This document shows positions 5,348 through 9,758 of a stretch of DNA of 9,758 nucleotides, in pieces (position 1 is the stretch's first letter; the number at the start of each line of letters is the position of its first letter). The notes beneath the pieces are model-generated. The model was not told the origin of the DNA. It did no database searches and saw only the letters and a list, made by a program, of their open reading frames with translations. The stretch is from JALQTD01 sp965657495 (GTDB lineage: Bacteria; Bacteroidota; Bacteroidia; Flavobacteriales_D; Sanyastnellaceae), in assembly GCA_965657495.1 (NCBI GenBank), contig CBFHPD010000033.1, positions 1 through 9,758 of the forward strand. Reading direction: 5' to 3'. A program made the translations under genes and the position numbers.

Positions 5348-7480
5348 ATGAAAACGCTCCCCTACTGGGCGATCTTCCTCACCGCCTGCGCGGCACCCGC
5401 CGACGAACCCGCGAACACCATGACGTTCACCTATCCCAGCGCACCGACTTCCTCTGCCGTTGATACCCTGTGGGGCACCCCCGTCGCCGACCCCTACCGC
5501 CCCCTCGAAGACGACCGATCCGAGGAGACTGCGGCCTGGGTCGCGGCCGAGAACGAACTCACGTTTGGCCACCTCCACAGCATCCCTGTCCGGGCAAAAC
5601 TGCTCGCCCGCTTCGAGGAACTCTACAACTACGAAAAGGTCGGCATCCCGCGCCAAGTCGGCCCCTATTACTTCATCACCCGCAACAGCGGACTGCAAAA
5701 CCAGGCCGTGACCTACCGGCGCTTGGGCCTCGACGGCGAGGAGACCACCTTCCTCGACCCCAACACCCTCAGCACCGACGGGACGGTCACGGCCTCCCTC
5801 GGCGCCGCCTCCCCGGACGACCGCTACATCGTGGAAGTGCGGAACGAAGCCGGCAGCGACTGGCAGATCATGCACGTACTCGACGTGGCCACGGGCGAAC
5901 GCCTGCCGGACCGCTTGGAGTGGGTGAAGTTCTCCGGCGCGAGTTGGGACGCGGAAAGCAAGGGCTTCTACTACAGCCGCTATCCGGAGCCCGATGGGAG
6001 CGCCCTGTCCGAGGCGAACAGCTTCCACAGCGTGTACTACCACCGCATCGGGGAAGACCAGGCGCAGGATCGGCTGGTGTTCCGCGATGAAGCGCATCCG
6101 AACCGCTACCACTTCACGACCATTACGAAGGACCGCCGTTACCTCGTCTTGATGACGTCTACTGGAACGGATGGCAACAGCATTCACCTCATGGATTTGC
6201 AGGCGGATGCGCCGACTTGGCAGCCGCTCGTCGAAGGCTTTGACACACACACCTCCGTGGTGGACCATGTGGAAGGCCAAATCCTGGTGCTCACCGACAT
6301 CGGCGCCCCCCGCTACCGCCTCATTGCCGCCCCCGCCAACGCCCCGGCCAACCGCGCGGCCTGGACCGAGGTCATCCCCGAATCGGAGGACCTCCTCGAG
6401 TCAGTGAGTGCCGCTGCCGGCAGCCTGTTCGCCGTCAAGTTGCACAATGCCTGCCACGAGGCGGAGCAACGGGATTTGGCCGGAAACCTCATCCGGACCA
6501 TCGCCCTGCCGGAAGCCAATGGCAGCGTGGGCGGCTTCGGCGGAAAGCGGGATGCGACCCACGTGTTCTATGCCTTCACCTCGTTCACGCGCCCCACGGA
6601 GATCCACCAATTCAATCCCGCCACCGGCACGAGCACACCATTCGCCCTGCCCCAAGTCACCTTCGACCCCTCCGCGTACGTCACCGAGCAAGTCTGGTAC
6701 CAGTCAAAGGACGGCACCCCCATTCCCATGTTCCTCGTGCACCGCAAGGACCTCGAGCCCAACGGAGATGCCCCTACCTATTTATACGCTTATGGCGGTT
6801 TCAACGTGAGCCTGACCCCGGCCTTCAACCCTTCGAACCTGCTCCTGCTCGAGCGTGGCGGCGTGTTCGCCATGCCCAATTTGCGCGGGGGTGGGGAGTT
6901 TGGCGAGGCGTGGCACGCAGCTGGCATGTTGGACCAAAAGCAAAACGTGTTCGACGACTTCATCGCCGCGGGTACCTACTTGGTGGCGTCCGGCTGGACG
7001 CGCCCCGATCGGCTCGCCATTGCCGGCGGTTCCAACGGCGGCCTGCTCGTGGGCGCGACCATGACGCAGCGGCCGGATTTGGCAGCAGTCGCCTTCCCCG
7101 CGGTGGGGGTGATGGACATGTTGCGCTACCACAAATTCACCATCGGATGGGGGTGGGTGCCCGAGTATGGCAGCGCGGACGAGAGTGAGGGTTCCTTCCG
7201 CAACCTCCTCGCCTACAGCCCCTTGCACAACCTCAAAGACGGCCAGCGCTACCCGTCGACCTTGGTGACCACCGCCGACCACGACGACCGCGTGGTCCCG
7301 GCACACTCGTTCAAGTTCGCCGCCCGGCTGCAAGCGGCCCACGCCGGGGACAACCCGGTGCTCATCCGCATCGAAGAAAACGCCGGCCACGGCGCGGGCA
7401 AACCCACGTCCAAGATCATGGAAGAGCAGGCCGATAAGTGGGCGTTCATGCTCGATGAAATGGGGCTGGGCGGGCGCTGA
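5348..7480 (+). CDS. Prolyl oligopeptidase (peptidase family S9A), predicted lipoprotein
   Basis: This 710-aa serine peptidase cleaves short peptides after proline. The beta-propeller domain follows the family N-terminal signature (DPYRPLEDDRSEETAAWVAAEN), and the C-terminal alpha/beta-hydrolase domain covers roughly residues 430-710. The triad is visible: Ser562 in GGSNGG, Asp646 in ADHDDRVVP and His681 in AGHGAGKP. Spacing matches porcine POP (554/641/680), and Arg648 corresponds to its substrate-binding Arg643. Residues 1-14 (MKTLPYWAIFLTAC) make a short signal with lipobox LTAC, so lipidation at Cys14 and location in the periplasm or on an outer membrane are predicted. The start is the first ATG after an in-frame stop at 5336-5338. 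The stop overlaps the next gene's start, implying coupled translation. Third codon positions are strongly C-biased. The family call is very secure; the lipoprotein call is moderate. Confidence 0.97.
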   Translation: MKTLPYWAIFLTACAAPADEPANTMTFTYPSAPTSSAVDTLWGTPVADPYRPLEDDRSEETAAWVAAENELTFGHLHSIPVRAKLLARFEELYNYEKVGIPRQVGPYYFITRNSGLQNQAVTYRRLGLDGEETTFLDPNTLSTDGTVTASLGAASPDDRYIVEVRNEAGSDWQIMHVLDVATGERLPDRLEWVKFSGASWDAESKGFYYSRYPEPDGSALSEANSFHSVYYHRIGEDQAQDRLVFRDEAHPNRYHFTTITKDRRYLVLMTSTGTDGNSIHLMDLQADAPTWQPLVEGFDTHTSVVDHVEGQILVLTDIGAPRYRLIAAPANAPANRAAWTEVIPESEDLLESVSAAAGSLFAVKLHNACHEAEQRDLAGNLIRTIALPEANGSVGGFGGKRDATHVFYAFTSFTRPTEIHQFNPATGTSTPFALPQVTFDPSAYVTEQVWYQSKDGTPIPMFLVHRKDLEPNGDAPTYLYAYGGFNVSLTPAFNPSNLLLLERGGVFAMPNLRGGGEFGEAWHAAGMLDQKQNVFDDFIAAGTYLVASGWTRPDRLAIAGGSNGGLLVGATMTQRPDLAAVAFPAVGVMDMLRYHKFTIGWGWVPEYGSADESEGSFRNLLAYSPLHNLKDGQRYPSTLVTTADHDDRVVPAHSFKFAARLQAAHAGDNPVLIRIEENAGHGAGKPTSKIMEEQADKWAFMLDEMGLGGR

Positions 7481-8352
7481 TGTGGGAGGTGGAGGTGCCC
7501 CGGGCACGGGCGGGCGCGCGCCTGCAGGATGGGCTCGTCGGGATGTTTCCCGATGCGCTCCCCTCCCGAAAGGGCTGCAAAAAGGCCATCGCGGCCGGGC
7601 GCGTGCAGGTGGTGCGCCGCGGGGAGCGCTTTTTGGGAACCACGGCCACGCGGCTGCGCGAAGGGGATGTCCTGTGCTTGGAGCCGTTGCCTGCCCCGGC
7701 CGTTGCGGTGGAGGGCGGGGTGACCGTCGGCTACGAGGATGGGGTGCACGCGGTGGTTTGGAAGCCCGCCGGGTGGGTGACGAGTGGGGCCGGCCGGCCT
7801 TCCCTGCGGGCCGCCCTGAAAGGGGCGTTGGTGGCCTCGGATGCGGACGACCGGTTGGGGCAGCCCGAGCCGGTGCACCGGTTGGACCGGGGGACGGCCG
7901 GGTGGGTGCTGGTGGCGAAGACGCAGGGGGCGGCTCTCGCACTGGGGGGGCAGGTGGGGCCGGGCGGGGCGGCCGTCAAGACGTACCAGGCGGTGTGCCG
8001 GGGGCACGTGCCGCATGCTTTGCGCGTGGCGGTGCCGCTCGGGGGGCGGGAGGCCGCCACGGAGGTGGTGCGGCGGGCCGAAGGGCCGCTCGGGGCCGGA
8101 AGGGCCAGCTGGGTAACGGTGCAATTGCGCAGCGGGCGTACGCACCAAATTCGCCGGCACCTCGCCGGGTGCGGGCACCCGGTGGTGGGGGATGAACGGT
8201 ATGGAGGCGGGGCGGGTGGGCTGATGTTGGTGGCTTCGGATTTGGCCTACCGCGACCCGACGCTTGGAAGCCTGCGTCGCCTGAGCGCCCCACTGCCGAA
8301 GCGTTTCCGGCGCATCCCTTGGCTGCGGCACGCGCTGCTCGCTGAAAGCTGA
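7480..8352 (+). CDS. RluA-family RNA pseudouridine synthase
   Basis: This 290-aa enzyme isomerises uridine to pseudouridine in rRNA or tRNA. An S4-like RNA-binding segment lies at about residues 28-68 (SRKGCKKAIAAGRVQV, LREGDVLCL). The catalytic motif HRLDRGTAG carries Asp136, and the C-terminal family motif SGRTHQIRRHLAG is followed by HPVVGDERYGG. The target position cannot be told from sequence. The ATG overlaps the upstream TGA (TGATG at 7478-7482), so translation is probably coupled to the peptidase, although no functional link is obvious. Base use changes sharply at this junction: codons here end mostly in G (GGG, GTG, GCG, CGG), whereas the peptidase prefers C-ending codons, and overall GC is the highest in the window. 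Confidence 0.93.
   Translation: MWEVEVPRARAGARLQDGLVGMFPDALPSRKGCKKAIAAGRVQVVRRGERFLGTTATRLREGDVLCLEPLPAPAVAVEGGVTVGYEDGVHAVVWKPAGWVTSGAGRPSLRAALKGALVASDADDRLGQPEPVHRLDRGTAGWVLVAKTQGAALALGGQVGPGGAAVKTYQAVCRGHVPHALRVAVPLGGREAATEVVRRAEGPLGAGRASWVTVQLRSGRTHQIRRHLAGCGHPVVGDERYGGGAGGLMLVASDLAYRDPTLGSLRRLSAPLPKRFRRIPWLRHALLAES
7944..7969 (+). other. Potential G-quadruplex inside the pseudouridine synthase gene
   Basis: Four G-runs (7944-7950, 7956-7959, 7962-7964, 7966-7969) are separated by loops of 5, 2 and 1 bases on the coding strand, fitting the canonical G3+ N1-7 pattern. The stretch encodes Gly-rich LGGQVGPGG, and in this G-rich gene it may be a by-product of codon use. Confidence 0.4.
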
Positions 8353-8356
8353 GGCC

Positions 8357-8375
8357 GGCGGCGTATCTTGCCGCC
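8357..8375 (+). promoter_or_regulatory. GC-rich hairpin enclosing a TAnnTTG element just before the acyltransferase start
   Basis: GGCGGC (8357-8362) and GCCGCC (8370-8375) form a perfect 6-bp inverted repeat with a 7-nt loop, ending 1 bp before the ATG at 8377. TATCTTG (8364-8370) resembles the Bacteroidota -7 box but has no TTTG at the -33 position. The site could be a promoter, or an RNA hairpin affecting read-through or initiation; there is no T tract, so it is not a standard terminator. Confidence 0.35.
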
Positions 8376-8376
8376 C

Positions 8377-9120
8377 ATGTTCATCGACCGATTCGTGCGC
8401 TCTTCCTATCGGATCCCGGGCTTCCTCATCTACTCAGCCTACAAGTCGGGCCAACTCGCCCGCACCGTGCGCCGCCGCCCCGGAGATGCCGAAGCGGTCC
8501 ATGCCGTGCTGTTGGACTTCATCAAAGGGGTGCACCGGCTGATGGGCATCGAGGTGACGTTCGAGGGCGAATTGCCTGACGAGCCGTCCGTGTTCATGGG
8601 CAACCACCGGAGCTACGTGGACGCAGTGCTCATCCCTGCCAAATTCCCCGTGACCTTCGTGGCGCGCAGTGAATCACAACACTGGCCCATCATCGGACGG
8701 GGAGCATCGATGCTGGGCACGATTTGGGTGAACCGGAAGGACCCAGACAGCCGCAAGGCCACGCGCGAAAAGGTCCGGCAAAAGCTCGAAGCGGGATCGG
8801 GCATCGTCATCTTTCCCGAGGGAACCACGCACACGGGACCGGACCTCTTGACTTACCGCCCCTCCATGTTTTACATCTGCGCGGAAGGCGGTTTTCCCAT
8901 CACCCCGGTCGCCATTGAATACAAGGACCCGCGCATTGCTTGGGTGGGCAACGATTGGTTCATTCCGCACGCGTGGAAGCATTTTGGGCGCCGCCGCATT
9001 GAGGTGCGGGTGGTGTTTGGCCAAACCCAGCGCCACACCGACGGCGGGGAAGCCCTGGAATCCGTTCGTTCTTGGACAGAAAAAACGGTCGCAAGCCTCC
9101 GCGAGGCCTACGACCGTTGA
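8377..9120 (+). CDS. 1-acyl-glycerol-3-phosphate acyltransferase-like protein (PlsC family)
   Basis: This 247-aa acyltransferase of the PlsC/LPLAT superfamily probably transfers an acyl chain to lysophosphatidic acid or a related lysolipid in membrane phospholipid synthesis. Motif I is NHRSYVD (His77 and Asp82, the HX4D pair) and motif III is FPEGTT (residues 146-151). NRKDPDSRKA (about 120-129) fits the motif II region, and FPITPVAIEYKD fits motif IV. The N-terminus has hydrophobic stretches (PGFLIYSAY) but no clear membrane helix, so it is probably a peripheral inner-membrane enzyme. I chose the ATG at 8377 over an in-frame TTG at 8368, because the TTG falls inside the hairpin and promoter-like element and ATG is far more common. 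It lies 24 bp after the pseudouridine synthase. Exact substrate is uncertain within this broad family. Confidence 0.9.
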   Translation: MFIDRFVRSSYRIPGFLIYSAYKSGQLARTVRRRPGDAEAVHAVLLDFIKGVHRLMGIEVTFEGELPDEPSVFMGNHRSYVDAVLIPAKFPVTFVARSESQHWPIIGRGASMLGTIWVNRKDPDSRKATREKVRQKLEAGSGIVIFPEGTTHTGPDLLTYRPSMFYICAEGGFPITPVAIEYKDPRIAWVGNDWFIPHAWKHFGRRRIEVRVVFGQTQRHTDGGEALESVRSWTEKTVASLREAYDR

Positions 9121-9138
9121 TGGCCCGTTCAAGGCGGT

Positions 9139-9758
9139 TTAGCGCACCAGCATCCACTGGCGGGTGACCCGCGCTTCGCTGCTGTTGAACTCGATGGCGT
9201 AAACGCCCGCATGCCAACGGCTGGCGTCTACCCACGTGCGGGTGGTGGTCACCTGTTGTTGCCAAACGCGGCGCCCGGTGGCATCGGTGATGGTGATTTG
9301 GCCTGCCGCCCCTCCGATGTGGAAACCGGAGACGCCGGGATTCGGGTACAACTCCAGCCCCAACTGCGCCCATTCCGCCACCTCATTCGGCAGCACATTG
9401 TACGACTCGAGCACCTCGTCCGTGCAATCGCCCGCCCCCACTTCGGTCACCTGCACGGTGCCATTCAACGTCGCAGGATCCCACAACACGGTGATCTCCG
9501 CGCCGGTGGCATCCCCCACGATGGTACCGCCTATGACGGACCACTCCAACGCGTTGCCGGCATCGAAGCCGCTGTAAGTGAACACCGTCTCCGAACCGGC
9601 CATCGGCGGCACGTCGTACGCAATGTCCCCTAGTCCCACGTAAAAGCAGCCCGCATCCACGTTGGCCGCCGGGTCGAAGTTGCAAGCCGATTCGTCCATG
9701 CACCCTTCCACCATCGGCTGCCCGAGGCAGCTGCAATCCGCCTGAATGGCGTCGTTGA
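9139..9758 (-). CDS. C-terminal part of a T9SS-secreted protein with Cys-rich repeat, PKD-like region and type A sorting domain
   Basis: The frame enters at the right window edge and ends with TAA at 9139-9141, leaving 205 visible residues; the N-terminus is missing. A Cys repeat with GCMDESACNFDPAANVDAGC (about 9645-9705) belongs to the same family as the repeats of the large left-hand gene. Next comes a PKD/Ig-like stretch (about 9424-9630) with WSVIGGTIVG, ITVLW and VQVTEVGAGDC, typical of Bacteroidota cell-surface proteins. The last 70 or so residues form a type A T9SS C-terminal sorting domain: YPNP at 9337-9348, then ITITDATGRRVWQ, a Gly-Val-Tyr strand (HAGVYAIEF) and the basic end RQWMLVR. 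Such domains direct export across the outer membrane and attachment to, or release from, the surface. It converges on the acyltransferase gene with 18 bp between stops. The catalytic or binding part, if any, is outside the window. Confidence 0.92.
   Translation of the reverse strand, partial: NDAIQADCSCLGQPMVEGCMDESACNFDPAANVDAGCFYVGLGDIAYDVPPMAGSETVFTYSGFDAGNALEWSVIGGTIVGDATGAEITVLWDPATLNGTVQVTEVGAGDCTDEVLESYNVLPNEVAEWAQLGLELYPNPGVSGFHIGGAAGQITITDATGRRVWQQQVTTTRTWVDASRWHAGVYAIEFNSSEARVTRQWMLVR

Noticed and set aside
5300..6280. 326-codon minus-strand frame opposite the prolyl oligopeptidase
   Set aside because: It lies wholly antisense to a gene with an intact catalytic triad, and long antisense frames are expected in GC-rich coding DNA. 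No recognisable domain.
7455..8195. 246-codon plus-strand frame overlapping the pseudouridine synthase
   Set aside because: It is a low-complexity Gly/Ala/Arg product of a G-rich gene; the frame from 7480 carries HRLD and the full RluA motifs.
6782..8331. Two long minus-strand frames (6782-7942 and 7249-8331), very rich in Pro, Arg and His
   Set aside because: They overlap each other and two well-supported plus-strand genes. Their composition reflects reverse-complemented Gly/Ala codons.
8368..8376. TTG at 8368 as start of the acyltransferase
   Set aside because: It would add only MPP and lies within the promoter-like element and hairpin; ATG at 8377 is the simpler start.
1..9758. A defence, mobile or biosynthetic system
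   Set aside because: No transposase, integrase, nuclease, toxin-antitoxin, tRNA or inverted-repeat boundary is visible; the central genes are ordinary chromosomal functions.

Overview
The window most likely comes from the chromosome of a GC-rich Bacteroidota bacterium, probably of the Flavobacteriales. I infer this from several features: a type IX secretion (T9SS) C-terminal sorting domain, Cys/Asp-rich GCTDxxACNxD repeats in secreted proteins, an RRM-type RNA-binding protein, start codons without clear Shine-Dalgarno sequences, and TAnnTT(T)G-like promoter elements close to start codons. The order-level placement is a judgement from these features, not a database result.

Left part (1-3571, minus strand). 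One uninterrupted reading frame of 1190 codons starts at 3571 and runs off the left edge. It encodes a secreted repetitive protein: a signal peptide, then three copies of a 191-residue domain (D1, D2, D3) with no length differences, separated by blocks of 50-residue six-cysteine repeats. Each full unit occupies exactly 150 bp. D2 and D3 with their flanks are nearly identical at the DNA level at an offset of 1560 bp, while D1 is more diverged. This is the most distinctive locus in the window.

Middle part (3572-9120). A 253-bp gap with a weak terminator candidate precedes two more minus-strand genes: a single-RRM RNA-binding protein with a charged Gly/Arg-rich tail, and an AIM24/TIGR00266-family protein. 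A 57-bp divergent intergenic region follows. The plus-strand cluster then holds a prolyl oligopeptidase (S9A) with a lipoprotein-type signal, an RluA-type pseudouridine synthase whose start overlaps the peptidase stop (TGATG), and a PlsC-type acyltransferase 24 bp further on. These are mostly maintenance functions (peptide degradation, RNA modification, phospholipid synthesis), and I see no shared pathway.

Right edge (9139-9758, minus strand). The C-terminal part of a second T9SS cargo has one Cys-rich repeat related to those in the left gene, a PKD/Ig-like region and a YPNP-containing type A sorting domain. It converges on the acyltransferase gene with 18 bp between stop codons.

No tRNA, rRNA, insertion sequence, CRISPR array or defence gene is visible. 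Four of the six visible gene starts have a TAnnTT-type element ending 4-6 bp before the ATG, which suggests very short or absent mRNA leaders.
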